This document shows positions 45,182-56,721 of a stretch of DNA of 64,000 nucleotides, one piece after another; the first letter of the stretch is position 1; every line of letters begins with the position of its first letter. This DNA comes from Lumbricus rubellus (taxonomy: Eukaryota; Annelida; Clitellata; Crassiclitellata; Lumbricidae), in assembly GCA_945859605.1 (NCBI GenBank), contig OX243821.1, positions 34,878,738 to 34,942,737 of the forward strand, read 5' to 3'. Position numbers and translations under genes: made by a program. Under the pieces are notes generated by a model. It saw only the letters and a list, made by a program, of their open reading frames with translations. It did not search any database and had not been told where the DNA came from.

Positions 45182-46945
45182 AAGTAAGCAAGTAAGTAAG
45201 CCGTTTATTGACAAAGCATCAAACACGTACAAAAGAGCAGTAATCAGTACAAATTCAATGACTTTCGAGTGATCGGTGCATAAGTCAAAAGGTCAATCCA
45301 AAAAGGTCGTATGGACCCGCTGAGGCTGGATAGACCCTTCCTTTCTCAATAACATTTGGCTATTTAAAAAAAAACAGTGCAAAGCACAACATCTTACACA
45401 TAAAACGAAAGCAAACTGAAATGAAATGACACACAGATTTCAAAACAAAACACAAGAAAAAAACAAATTATGACCAATTGTTTAAATCTAGTAAACAGAG
45501 ATTAAACAGTCTTTTAATTTTTTCTTAAACATGTTAATGGTGGGTATAAGTGTAATATATTTTGGGAGGTTATTCCATATCATAGGGCCAAAACATTTAA
45601 TCGAAAATAATTTCATCCTAGTATGTGCAACATCGGTGCGGTAGTGTAACAGAGTTCTAGTGAAATGGTTATGTACAGCAATTCCCTGACAAAAATAACC
45701 ATCAAATGTCCTAGGCAACAATTTGTGATGATAGCGAAACATGAACAAACTGATTTGAAACTTATATATATCTGATAATCGTAGTATGTTATAGGTTCGA
45801 AAAATTGGTTTGGTACTGACAGACCAGCATAATAAGAAAATAGTTCGAATGGCACGTTTTTGCAAACTCTCCAATTTTTTTAAATAAAAACTATAAGTTG
45901 AGGCCCAGCAAATGTTACAATATGACAAGTATGGAAAAATTAAGGAATAGTATAAGCCTTGTGATGTAGCTTGAGAGAGACAGTGACGGATTCTTGATAG
46001 CACGCTAATATATTTTTTGCTATTTTTTTAGATATCTGCTTAATGTGTTCTTTCCAGGTGAGGTGCTGGTCCAGATACACACCTAAAAATTTACATGATT
46101 CAGTCGGCATAATCATTTGACCATCCATTGTCAATCTGTAATCACACACTGGCGTTAGTTTACGGCGGGATCCAAAAAGAATAAAGTTTGTTTTATCAAT
46201 ATTAAGCGATAATTTGTTAGCTCTAAACCAGGAAGAAATGGTGATGAGCTCATGATTAGCTCTTTCAAACAATGATTCTATTGACTTATCAGATATAAAG
46301 GCATTCGTGTCATCAGCAAACAATATATAGTGAAACACTTTGGAAGTAGTCGTCAGGTCATTTACATATATTAGAAATAATAATGGCCCCAGAATTGAAC
46401 CCTGAGGTACGCCACAACTGATGGGTTTACCAACAGATAAATGACCTTTAAAATAAACATGTTGTGATCTGTTGTGAAGAAAATCAGAAATCCATGCCTT
46501 ACTTACACCTCTGATACCATAGTGTTCAAGTTTTTTTAATAAAATTTTGTGGTTTACAGTATCAAAGGCCTTGGATAGATCAAAAAATATTCCTAGAGAA
46601 AGTTCTTGGTTATCCATAGATTCTAAGATTTTACATTGTATTTCCAGGAGTGCCATATATGTGGAATGTTATTTTTGGAAGCCGTATTGATTAGGTGATA
46701 GTACATTCATTTTAAGGAAATAATCCATCAATCTGTTATACATGATCCTTTCAAAGAATTTGGAAAAAAATGGAAGTATAGAGATGGGTCGATAGTTATT
46801 TATTTTGTGTCTTTCACCTGATTTATACAGAGGTATGACTTTAGCCATTTTTATTTCTGGTGGGATGATGCCAGTAAAAAATGAACTATTTATAATTTGA
46901 GCCAGAGGTTCGGCAATAAGCTGAATGTCGGCTTCATAACCATGA
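45182..46945 (-). pseudogene. Non-LTR retrotransposon reverse transcriptase, broken and 5'-truncated
   Basis: On the minus strand it shows the reverse-transcriptase domain in order: IPLYKSGERHKINNYRPISI, DLSKAFDTVNHKILLKKLEH, the active-site-adjacent GVPQGSILGPLLFLIYVNDL and the catalytic FADDT. A C-terminal part follows (FSIKCFGPMIWNNLPKYI), then a 3' UTR with AATAAACGG and a (CTTA)n-like tail at 45182-45200. The order is that of Jockey/CR1-type LINEs. An in-frame TAA at 46671-46669 and a frameshift near 46005 break the frame. The endonuclease half is missing beyond 46945. It is a dead copy. Confidence 0.92.
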
Positions 46946-46954
46946 TACGTAATT

Positions 46955-47250
46955 ATTTATTCATTCATTCGTTTAATTATTTAAATACAGAATTAATATA
47001 GCGCTTTTCAAAGGGCTACTCAGATGCGCTCCCGGCTCCAGCACATAAAAAAGCACATTTTTGAGCTCAATAAAATAATCAAGATCGTCGTCGAAATCTC
47101 CAAATTTCTTGATCGCCACTCAAATGCGAGGCGGCGCAGGGCGCAAGCTTATTCACGAGCGCTGTGTCTAGTCAGAAGGGTTGTCCATACGAGTTGGCTG
47201 AAGGAGATCATTGTCGTGTTACGACCAGAGGTTACAGAGTGCATGTAAGG
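46955..47250. repeat. LINE 3' end (minus) fused to a duplicated segment, second copy
   Basis: It starts with ATATAGCGCTTTTCAAAGGG and CGCTCCCGGCTCCAGCAC, then CTCCAAATTTCTTGATCGCC and GAGCGCTGTGTCTAGTCAGA, paralogous to 41955-42190 and 40380-40470. Confidence 0.65.
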
Positions 47251-47649
47251 GTGGGCGGTATAAGGTTGAGAATTTGAAGGTCGGAGTAAGAGCCCATAAA
47301 GGAGTGAGTCTTAGATAACTAGATACATAAACATTATAGACTTAGTCTACTATTTAGGTGGTTTTGTAAAAGAGCATTATGTTCGGTCTAGGCTATAATG
47401 ATTATAGAATGTAGACGGTATCATCACAGAACACACACTTTTTCGATCGCCACCACTTTTAATTACAAATTTAAAATACTTAAAAAGGTGTTTAAGACAT
47501 GTAATATTTCAAACGAAGTAATTGCCTACGCAAAGGAAACTTTTGGAGGTTGTGACCATGAACGAGAATCACGTGGATCACTTTTAGAGGGAAAACTAAT
47601 ACATTAAAGATGTCACCTCCAACTGTTATTATAAGTTTTTGTTCGGTGA

Positions 47650-48476
47650 CATGGAACCTTTGAGACTGAACCCTACCAAGACGCAATATATCTGGTTTGG
47701 AACGCGTCAACAACTGGCAAAAATAGACATGGACGCCTTAGCATTAGAGTTTCCTCTGATTACATTCTCACCTTTTGTGCGGGACCTTGGTATTATTTTA
47801 GATCAAGAGCTGACTTTCACTCGGCATATAAACCTTCTATGCCGAAGCTGTTACTACCAGTTGCGTCAACTTAAGGTGGTCTCACGCTCTCTGTCTTTTA
47901 GTGCTGCCTCTACTCTTGTTCACTCTTTCGTAGTTTCTCGCCTTGACTACTGTAGCACCCTCTATTATGGACTACCGGCTGGCCGGATTGACTGCCTGGA
48001 ACGAGTCCTCCGCTCTGCGGCGCGACTTGTTGGTCATATCCCAAAATATGGCCATGTCTCATCTTATATGCGGGATATCTTACACTGGCTCCCTTCTAAA
48101 CAGCGGATTGCATACAGGGTCTGTGCCTTGGTTAGGCGGTGCATTGAAGGACTAGCTCGAGACTACCTTCGAGAACTCTGCTGTTCCACCTTAGGAGTTC
48201 TGCGTCGATCCACCCTTCGATCGGCGAACCAAATTGAGCTTCTGGTTCCCCGCGCGCGGACTGCTATGCGACAGCGTCGTTCATTCTCAGTTGCTGGTCC
48301 TATCACCTGGAATGGTCTTCCTGTTGCATTGCGCCTAATTCCCAGAGGTCACTCCGCTCTGTTCCTTAAGAACCTAAAGACTGTTTTATTTAGCCGTGGT
48401 TGGGCCGGGAGCGCTTCTGAGTAGCCTACCTTGAAGAGGCGCTATATAAATTTCCGAAATAAATAAATAAATAAAC
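47650..48476 (+). pseudogene. L2/CR1-like LINE, 3' part with uninterrupted C-terminal frame
   Basis: The frame (to TAG at 48422-48424) starts inside the reverse-transcriptase domain at LRLNPTKTQYIWFG. It continues through DLGIILDQELTFTRHI, SRLDYCSTLYYGLPA, ILHWLPSKQRIAYRV, RQRRSFSVAGPITWNGLPVA and the terminal LFSRGWAGSASE, the usual order at the end of L2/CR1-like ORF2. The 3' UTR GGGAGCGCTTCTGAGTAG...GGCGCTATATAAA ends in (AAATA)n at 48460-48474. It is 5'-truncated before the palm motifs, so it cannot be active. It is the best local reference for about twenty short 3' fragments in this window and supplies the tail shared with the SINE. Confidence 0.9.
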
Positions 48477-48479
48477 CTG

Positions 48480-48660
48480 AATGTTTCGGGTTCGAATTCC
48501 CCCTCAAACCGCCGCTGCGTAGGAACCTTAAGCGAAAATCCTTCGTTCGCAAAAGCCCATGCATTTTGGCTTGAAACTCCGATTCAGTGCGCGCGTTGTA
48601 GTGGGAGCGCCTCTGAGTGTAAGTGTTGAGGAGCGCGATAGCAAGTGCTCTTACATACAT
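48480..48660 (+). repeat. SINE copy, diverged subfamily
   Basis: TCGGGTTCGAATTCC, TTGGCTTGAAACTCCGATTC, GAGCGCCTCTGAGTGTAAG and TTGAGGAGCGCGATAGCAAG. It abuts the LINE tail at 48476. Confidence 0.75.
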
Positions 48661-48896
48661 AAAGTTGTAAGTTTGATTTAGACACCTTTTAAAATTTATT
48701 ATATTCGGCTATAAATAATATAGCTCTTCAATGTTTTACAGGTTTATCCTTGATAACGGACACCAATTGATAAAAGTATCTTCTTAGAAAGGTATTAACC
48801 GATAACGCTACTAAATCAAAGACTAATAATAATTATTAGTAATAATATTATAATTATTATTATTATTATTATAATTGTAAACATGTATTGTTTGTA

Positions 48897-49103
48897 TTTG
48901 CACTTGTTATAGCGCACCTTCAAGCTCTCTCTACTCAGAGGCGCTCCCGAATGCAGAGCTGACACTGCATGGAGTTTCACGCCGAAGCGCTGAGCAATTG
49001 TGAGTGAAGGATTTGCCCAAGGTCCTTACGCGACAAGGTGGATTCGAGCCTCGAGCCTTACGGCTCCAAGGCAACGACGCCACCACTACACCACCGCGCC
49101 CAA
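48897..49103 (-). repeat. tRNA-derived SINE, near full length
   Basis: GCACTTGTTATAGCGCACC to ACGCCACCACTACACCACCG, all regions present. Confidence 0.92.
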
Positions 49104-49790
49104 CTAGTGTGTCGCGACACACCGGTTGAGAACGTTATAGAATTTCTCTAGTACCACAAGCGCAGTATGTTTGTAATTTCGCATAGAATGGACGATATTA
49201 CTGTCTTCTGTTTGGAGCTTTAAGTCACGTGGTCTAGGGCGAAACTTTTTCACCTGCTTAGAAGTCACGGTTTAAGTCTGCTGTGCCTGGCCAAATAACT
49301 TTGATTCAATTGCAAAGCTGCTGGTCCATGACACCTTGTTTAGGTGCTTACACTTGTTATAAAGAAAGTTAGCGAACAGCGAGATTTAAGTGGCTAATCT
49401 TTGTCTGCTAAGCTTAAGGCTGAATTTAAGTAGGCTACGTCACTACTACAACCCAAACAAGACTTGAGGTTTCGAGTCATTATTATTATTTTTATTATTA
49501 TTTACTACAATTTTTTTCTATTAGTATTATTATTGACCGCGCGAGCTAAAAATTTTGTGCATTTTCAATGAGTTATATCGGATCTGAAATAAAATTATAT
49601 TTTATTCCATTGGCGACGTTTTTGAAGGCAGAAGGAATTCATAGTTTAACGAAAACCTATGACAACAATTTTTGTGATTGTTTCCATGATGGTGCAATAC
49701 TTCCAAATGGAGAATGTCCTCTTGAGCTTTGCTAAAGTGCTGTAGTGTTCTCCCAATTTTTCCAATAAGATTGATTTTCCTTTTGTTATA
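49104..49790. other. Spacer, no gene seen
   Basis: AT-rich with ATTATTATT tracts. The frame at 49602-49838 (minus) has no recognisable motif. Confidence 0.4.
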
Positions 49791-49794
49791 CAGT

Positions 49795-49885
49795 TTTATG
49801 TGGCCGCGCTGGGTTTGGAGCGCCTTAGAGAGGTTCATTTGAAAATGCGTTATAAAAACTTATAATAAATGAATAAAGATATTTT
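49795..49885 (+). repeat. LINE 3'-end fragment
   Basis: GCTGGGTTTGGAGCGCCTTAG and GCGTTATAAAAACTTATAAT end in AAATGAATAAA. Confidence 0.6.
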
Positions 49886-50624
49886 AAAATATAGTAACAA
49901 CGGGCCCATAATAAACGATACGGGTCACGCAGCTCCACAGGTTTCATTTCGGCTGCGTATAGTAACCACTAAGATCGGGGAATGGATTGTTTTGCTACTT
50001 TCATCCGCTCTCTGAACCCTGGTATCTTAGACCCTGATCGAAGCCATGATAAAAGTGGATGATACTTGGCAAGTGATATATGCGGAGAGGCACGTCTAGT
50101 TTGGCTACCAGAGGTCGTATGTGGCCATTTTTAATCAAAAATTGTGTTTATTTTAGACACCTTTAGCATTAAATTCACGAGACTATAAAAGATTAGTAAA
50201 TTTGAAGTTTCACATATCATTTCCCCATAAAAGTAAATGGCTTAAAAACGGCAATAAAAAAATTGTTCATTCATTCATTCGTTCAGAAGATATTTGGCAG
50301 GAATTATTATCTGCGGAAAGGAGGATCAAGAGTGGCGAATAGATGTCGTATGCGGCAATTAACAGTATAAAGTTGCATGTTTGTTTTATACACCTTTTAA
50401 ATCAAATCTATTGAATTATGAATAAGCTGTACATGTCGCCGCTCTACTTTATCGACGCAACCTGCACCAAAGACTCTGAACATTCACACCATCTGAAGTG
50501 ATTCCGTTGGACGATTCTACGTGTCTGCGAGGGATCGCCACTGATGACTGTTTCTGTCTCACTGTGACTTATTTTACTGATTCTTGAAGTTTTCTTGTTG
50601 ATATAACACTTAACAACACATCGG

Positions 50625-50690
50625 CTAGTGAGCAGATTTATTGAAGAGGCGCTACATAAAAACTCTAAATGAATAAAATAAATAATAGCT
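50625..50690 (+). repeat. LINE 3'-end fragment
   Basis: TTGAAGAGGCGCTACATAAA and AATGAATAAAATAAATAA. Confidence 0.6.
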
Positions 50691-51035
50691 GGAGACATGA
50701 CCGAATTTACTGATTGACCAACAGTTAATCTAGGCGTGCTATAATTGTAATTACTTGCTCAGAGACAACCGATGAAACAAAAAGGATATAATCTGGTCCA
50801 TATCAAGAAATTCAGACAGCAAAATAAAGGTAGCTATTGCAACATGCCTTACAGTTGTATCAGTTTACACAAGAGACTCAAAGGGACCCAATGCCCCGCA
50901 AGCCAGGGTCACCTGATAGTATTACGTTGAAATAATGACTCACGGCAAACTAACTGTATGATGTAAACAAATAAATAGTAATTAATTAACTCTCTTATTT
51001 ATTATAAACTGAAAAGAAATAGAGTAAAAATTCCA

Positions 51036-51345
51036 GTGATCTCATTCGTTTTCCTCTTTCTGCATCTTCTCATCGACCTCTCCGTTCTCTGGATAGATGT
51101 TTCACTTGTTTGTTCCTCGAGCTATGACCACTATAATTGCTCAAACTCGATCCTTTACCATCATTGGAATGCCATCCTTGTGGAATTCTCTTCTATCCAC
51201 TCTGCGTGGGACTCTACTTTCAGCATTGCTATCTACATCTCTCTCTCTCCTCTTAAGACCTTGTTTCTCTAGGGATTATCGCACTGGTAGCGCTACTGAG
51301 AAAGTTTAGAAGGAAGTAATAATATATGGATAGCGTTATAGGAAA
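51036..51345 (+). pseudogene. LINE C-terminal coding remnant with 3' end
   Basis: The frame reads LFVPRAMTT and then TRSFTIIGMPSLWNSLLS, similar to the LINE C-terminus at 48240-48420. TGGTAGCGCTACTGAGAAAG and GATAGCGTTATAGG follow. It is 5'-truncated and decayed. Confidence 0.65.
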
Positions 51346-51414
51346 AAAATTACAGCAGAGATGAAGATGTACGATTCGTTTATGCAAACATACATCTATG
51401 CACAGGGACATACG

Positions 51415-51530
51415 TTTGTTTGTATGTGCACTTATTATAGCTCCCCTTCAAGCTCTCACTACTCAGAGGCATTCCCAAATGCAGAGCGGACATTGCATTG
51501 GAGTTTCACGCGAAGCGCTGAGCAATTTTG
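51415..51530 (-). repeat. SINE 3' half, tandem with the next copy
   Basis: TGTGCACTTATTATAGCTCC to GTTTCACGCGAAGCGCTGAG. It stops in mid-body and is followed after a few bases by a complete copy of the same sequence. Confidence 0.85.
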
Positions 51531-51534
51531 TTTG

Positions 51535-51752
51535 TTTTTGTATGTGCACTTGTTATAGCGCCCCTTCAAGCTCTCACTACTCAGAGGCGCTCCCGAATGC
51601 AGAGCGGACATTGCATTGGAGTTTCACGCCGAAGCGCTGAGCTATTTTGAGTGAAGGACTTGCTCAAGGTCCTTACGCGGCGAGGTGGATTCGAACCTCG
51701 AACCTTCCGGCTCCAAGGCAACGACGCCACTTCTACACCACCGCACCCCACA
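51535..51752 (-). repeat. tRNA-derived SINE, near full length
   Basis: TATGTGCACTTGTTATAGCG to ACGCCACTTCTACACCACCG. It shares the change CATTGCATTGGAGTTTC with the neighbouring half copy, so the two are a local tandem duplication rather than independent insertions. Confidence 0.92.
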
Positions 51753-52079
51753 GGAGCGTAGTAGTTTTTAGACAGCTGTGCTGATTATACAATAGGCAGT
51801 TTTAATCGATTTTATGTTTTTCATCGAACTTATCCTAATAGTTGTCGTTGAAAGCCATCGTCTTTTATTGCAAGGTTATTAAACGTAAAAAAGGTTTGGA
51901 AAAAAATCGGTCTATTTTGGCGACCGCGAGTAAAAATATTTGGAGGCGAAGTGTTCCATGGTTCAAAAAGTTTGGGGAAATGCCTTCTTATACTTTTCTA
52001 TACTGCTGAGGTGGCTTCGATTGAAAGCATAAGATAATATTTTGTCCCTCTTGCTACTATGCCTTTGATGACGTGTCTC

Positions 52080-52744
52080 TGGTCGTTAACCACTAAATTA
52101 TATATTTGATTAATTTCCTTTAAAAAGGTGTTGAAGACACATCGCTGTATAATGTGAGTCGAAAATTTTGGCGAGGAAGGGGAAACTTTTTGAGGCAGTG
52201 AAAAGGAATGAGATCCATGCAATCCAAGATTTAATTCGGGGAGAGATGCGAAAACATTTGAATTTTCACCCTATATAAATAAAGTCCGCGTGATTTTAAC
52301 CTCCCAACCAAAGACGACACACATTATCAGCTCGCAGACTGCTATCCGACAGCGTCGTTCATTCTCTGTTGCTGGTCCTACCACCTGGAATGGTCTCACT
52401 GTTACACCGCGCTTAATTCCCATAGGTCACTCCGCTCTGTTCCCTAAGAACCTAAAAACTGTTTTCTTTAGCCGTGGTTGGGCAGGGACCGCTTCTGAGT
52501 AATTTATGTAATAGAAAATGTATGTGCTGGTTAGTTTGAAATCAAACCAAGATTATCATCACTCTTATTATGTGTTTTAATTTTTTTTTAAATATAGATA
52601 TAGCTGACGAGAACAATCATGTTATTAAGATGCAAGCTTATTATTTTTCTCACATGACTTTAAACTCATTGCCCTGCGACAACTTTAATAGATCGTTAGC
52701 TCGGAAATGTTTTCGAATGCCAGTCTTTTATAATAAGAGAAAAT
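52080..52744. repeat. Second local duplication, unit 1 (with unit 2 at 62700-63650)
   Basis: CAATCCA(A/T)GATTTAATT, AAAGTCCGCGTGATTTTAA, CCAAAGACGACACA, AAAATGTATGTGCTGGT and CTGCGACAA occur in the same order near 62840, 62900, 62925, 63405 and 63575. Confidence 0.7.
52290..52510 (+). pseudogene. LINE C-terminal coding remnant
   Basis: The frame reads RQRRSFSVAGPTTWNGLTV, GHSALFPKNLKTVFFSRGWA and GTASE, nearly the same as 48265-48424. The 3' UTR is absent after TCTGAGTAA. It lies inside duplication unit 1. Confidence 0.85.
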
Positions 52745-52845
52745 TGTTAAAAAAGGTGTCTAAGGTGAACCGTTGTTTTGCAACGAAGATGATTAGCGCA
52801 GCCCTCCCCCCGCTTCGAGGCCGTGGACAGGCACCGCCCGAGTTT
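52745..52845 (+). repeat. Unnamed interspersed repeat copy
   Basis: AAAAAAGGTGTCTAAGGTGAACCG, GATTAGCGCAGCCCTCCCCC and GTGGACAGGCACCGCC. It matches 63650-63757. Confidence 0.65.
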
Positions 52846-52889
52846 TTTGAAAGGAAAGCAGATTCTCCTTTTTATTCCACAATCCAAGA

Positions 52890-52932
52890 AGGAGCGAAAG
52901 AGAGAGAGAGAGAGACAGAGACAGAGACTGTT

Positions 52933-52973
<41 letters not shown>

Positions 52974-53310
52974 CAGACATATACACAGAAACAGACACAG
53001 ACAGATAAAGAGACAGAGACACAGACAGAGACACATAGACAGAGACAGAGACAGACTCACAGAGAAAGACAGAGACAGATCTAGATACAGAGGCAGAGAT
53101 AGAGACACAGACACAAACACACAGAAAGACAGAAACAGAGACAGAGAGACATAAATACAGAGACAGATAAAGATAGACAGACAGATACAGAAAGACAGAC
53201 CCAGACACACTGACACAGACACAGACACACACACACACACGCACACAGAAACAGACACAAACACAAACACACACAAACAGACACAAACACAAACACAGAC
53301 AGACAGAGAC
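52890..53310. repeat. GACA/GAGA-rich array
   Basis: Imperfect AGACAGAGACAGA and CACAGACACA repeats. The Arg/Glu/Asp and Cys/Leu/Ser frames are not genes. Confidence 0.93.
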
Positions 53311-53539
53311 AGAGCTGTGTAGTAATGAAATTCACTTTGACCGTTAATCGCATTACACGTGTTGTCCGTGTTTGCAATGAGACTGCAGTACTGCGCATGC
53401 GTGTTCGAAATACGACGTTTGTGCGGACGTCGCCTACGCGCATGCGCAAGCCGATGCCGCCGTCGTTGCTATGACAACCGATTTGGATGGTGTTGAATTT
53501 ATAGTGCAGCGTATTTCTGATTTGTTGCTATGCATGGTA

Positions 53540-53576
53540 TGTATGTGTGCGTGTGTATGTATGTGTGTGTGTGTGT

Positions 53577-53623
<47 letters not shown>

Positions 53624-53735
53624 ACGTGTATGTGTGTTGTGTGCGTGTGTGTGTGTGTGTATTTGTATGTGTGTGTGTGTGCATGCATGTGTATGTGTGT
53701 GTATATGTATGTGTGTGTGTATGCATTTGTGTATG
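53540..53735. repeat. (TG)n-rich array
   Basis: TGTGTGTG with ATG, TGCG and ATAT interruptions. Two similar blocks share GTGTGTTGTGTGCGTGTG. Confidence 0.93.
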
Positions 53736-53754
53736 AAATCAATCAAGCAATCAA

Positions 53755-53820
53755 TCAATCAGAATTTATATAGCGCCCCTCAAATGTACCTACTCAGAGG
53801 CGCTCCCGGCCGATATCTAT
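53755..53820 (-). repeat. LINE 3'-end fragment
   Basis: ATATAGCGCCCCTCAAATG and CTCAGAGGCGCTCCCGGC. Confidence 0.6.
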
Positions 53821-53882
53821 GTATTTATGCAAGGCATATGTTTACGTAAGTAAGTAGGTCTAAGTTTCATGTAGACATGCAT

Positions 53883-53888
53883 GTATCC

Positions 53889-53935
<47 letters not shown>

Positions 53936-53936
53936 T
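53883..53936. repeat. (TTTA)n microsatellite
   Basis: About 12 TTTA units at the 3' end of the minus-strand SINE that follows, probably its tail. Confidence 0.93.
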
Positions 53937-54145
53937 CACAAATGCTATAGCGCTCTTTCAAGTGTGGTACTCAGTGGCGCTCCCAACTACAGCGCGGACA
54001 CTGCATCGGAGTTTAACGCCGAAGCGCACGACCAATTGCGAGTGAACAGCTTGCTCGATGTCTCTATACGCAGCGGCTTTAGGTGGATTCTAACATGACG
54101 CCCTCTGGCTCCAAGTCACCACCACTACACCACCTCGCCCCACGC
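53937..54145 (-). repeat. SINE copy with (TTTA)n tail
   Basis: ATGCTATAGCGCTCTTTCAAG, GTTTAACGCCGAAGCGC and ACCACTACACCACCTCGCCC. The tail differs from the usual CACATACAAACA. Confidence 0.85.
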
Positions 54146-54369
54146 TGCGTATGCATATACTGTGCTGTCCCGAGAAGCCAAAACTTAGTAAGCGGAAAGC
54201 AATAGCAGTTTGTGTTATTGTGCTGTGACGTTTCTGAGCAATTATAGGCTACATGTATACTTCCTATATTATAGCATGCTGTCATTTGCAGCCAAATAAC
54301 GCCACAGATATTTAGAATTGGACTATTGATTAGAATATAATCACAGAATCATATAATCGCCTACACCCT

Positions 54370-54525
54370 GGGTCTCTACCAGGATCGTTCCTTACTAAAC
54401 TCAAAACTTTTCTTTTTACGCGTACGCAGGAGTCGAAAGAGACTCAAAATAGTTGTTTTTAACCTGAAGGAGCGCTATATAAATGTCCGAATGAATGAAT
54501 GAATGAACGAACGAAAGAATGAAAT
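54370..54525 (+). repeat. LINE 3'-end fragment with (GAAT)n tail
   Basis: It encodes a decayed C-terminus (TKLKTFLFTRTQ). GGAGCGCTATATAAATGTCC and GAATGAATGAATGAACG follow. Confidence 0.7.
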
Positions 54526-55429
54526 GTAGTAACCATGACAACTTACGTTAGCGCTGCGTTGTTTCTATGGCAACGTTATTGTCTTCAGTCTTGATAAACG
54601 ACTCTCCGTGACGTCTTGACGAGAAAGAAAAACTCCAAGCTGTGGTTATAGTCGCCCAGAAGGTAATGGAATAAGCAATAGTTGAGTGCTGGTATTTATA
54701 GGTTCTGAAATAGGCTGCGTAGTAAATTAATAGGAGCTGAAATAGGTTGGGATATTTTGTTGGTCTTGCAGTGAAATTTTACCGAGAATTGACTGATGAG
54801 TGAGAAATAGTTTTGAAATAGGTATTCGAATAGGTAATCGAATAGGTAATAGAATAGGTATTTGAATAAGTTTGCCTGTGTTTTGGGGAAGTGTATCTAA
54901 TGGAAAGAGACTCGGGATAGGTCGTTTTCAGTGACAAAGGTTTGTGGAATAGCTGTGTATCCACAGGAAAGACCGTGGAAAATATTATAGACAATGAATG
55001 AAAATGAACTGGAAAAGATTGTGAATTGAAAATGTGCAATAGGTTCAACACACACTGGAAAGGATTAGAAATAAGTCAACTTAATGGTCTCTATTTCGAA
55101 TAGAAAAGGTCCTGGACTATAATATTATAGACTCTATAATATTATTATCCACCTCTGGAAAAGACCGTACATCCGAAAGAGAGAAAAACCTTTTCTCGCG
55201 CAGCACATGTGAATAAACAAACATTCAAAAATCTTCGATTCTTTTCCGATCCGATGCGATTTATTCCTTCCTTCGACCCTTCTTCACCGGGTTCGTGATC
55301 TTTGACTTCGCTCACCGCTAGACGTCGTCGCACTCACCGCGTCCGCGCCGGCGACACTGCACCTCCTTAAATAGACCATCGTTGGCGGTGATGATGATGG
55401 TGGCGGCCTCTAGTCTTCACTAAAGTATG

Positions 55430-55430
<1 letters not shown>
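54526..55430. other. Unique region with a run of AATAGGT words and a candidate small exon
   Basis: GAATAGGTAAT/GAATAGGTATT repeats occur at about 54820-54875. A candidate minus-strand Ig-like exon (55409-55338) is described in the findings. No other gene supported. Confidence 0.35.
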
Positions 55431-56025
<595 letters not shown>

Positions 56026-56655
56026 ATCTGTTGCTTGTTCATCATCCTATTGATTCCTCCTTACTCGTTTTCATCAGATGTTACACTTTATCCTACTCCT
56101 CCTTCTATTTTCCTCCTCCACTTCCTACTCTTCCTCATCCTCCTCTATTTCTCTCTCCCTCTTCTCCTCATCTTCTTTCATTTTCTTTATATCTACTCTT
56201 TCTCATCTCAACACATCCCCTCTCTCATCTTCTCTCCCTTCACCATCCTCACCTCATCCTCTGTCTTCTCCTCATCCTCCTATATCCACACCAAATCCTT
56301 CTCAGTCTTCCCTCTCTATCAAAAGCCATCATGATACCCACCCAAAACCTAATCCGCACTCAACGTCATAAGATTCACTCCACTCACCACAGAAAAATAC
56401 ACGAAACCGCACCAAACCCAATACAATCGTCCACTCAACATTGGCGCCTCGTCTTTGCGTCTATTAGTTCCCGATCACTGAAATCCGAGCGACACTGGCG
56501 CCTCTGGTGGCGACGAGGCACGCTGGCCAATCACACGATGTCTCTGATACGTCTAAGTCTAAGACAATGGTACAGTAGTCACCACAGCGATGGTGAGACA
56601 TGGAGGGATCTCCCCGATTCATCGTAACCTCTATCTAACCCTACAGAGGGACCAC
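56026..56655. other. Pyrimidine-rich then mixed unique sequence
   Basis: CT-rich DNA to about 56330, then a more GC-balanced block (56400-56640). I tested minus-strand frames in that block for Ig strands and found none convincing. Confidence 0.35.
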
Positions 56656-56721
56656 GTGTGTGTGCGTTTGTGTGCGTGTGTGTGTGCGTGTGTTTGTGCG
56701 TGTGAGTGTGTGCTCCCTGTT

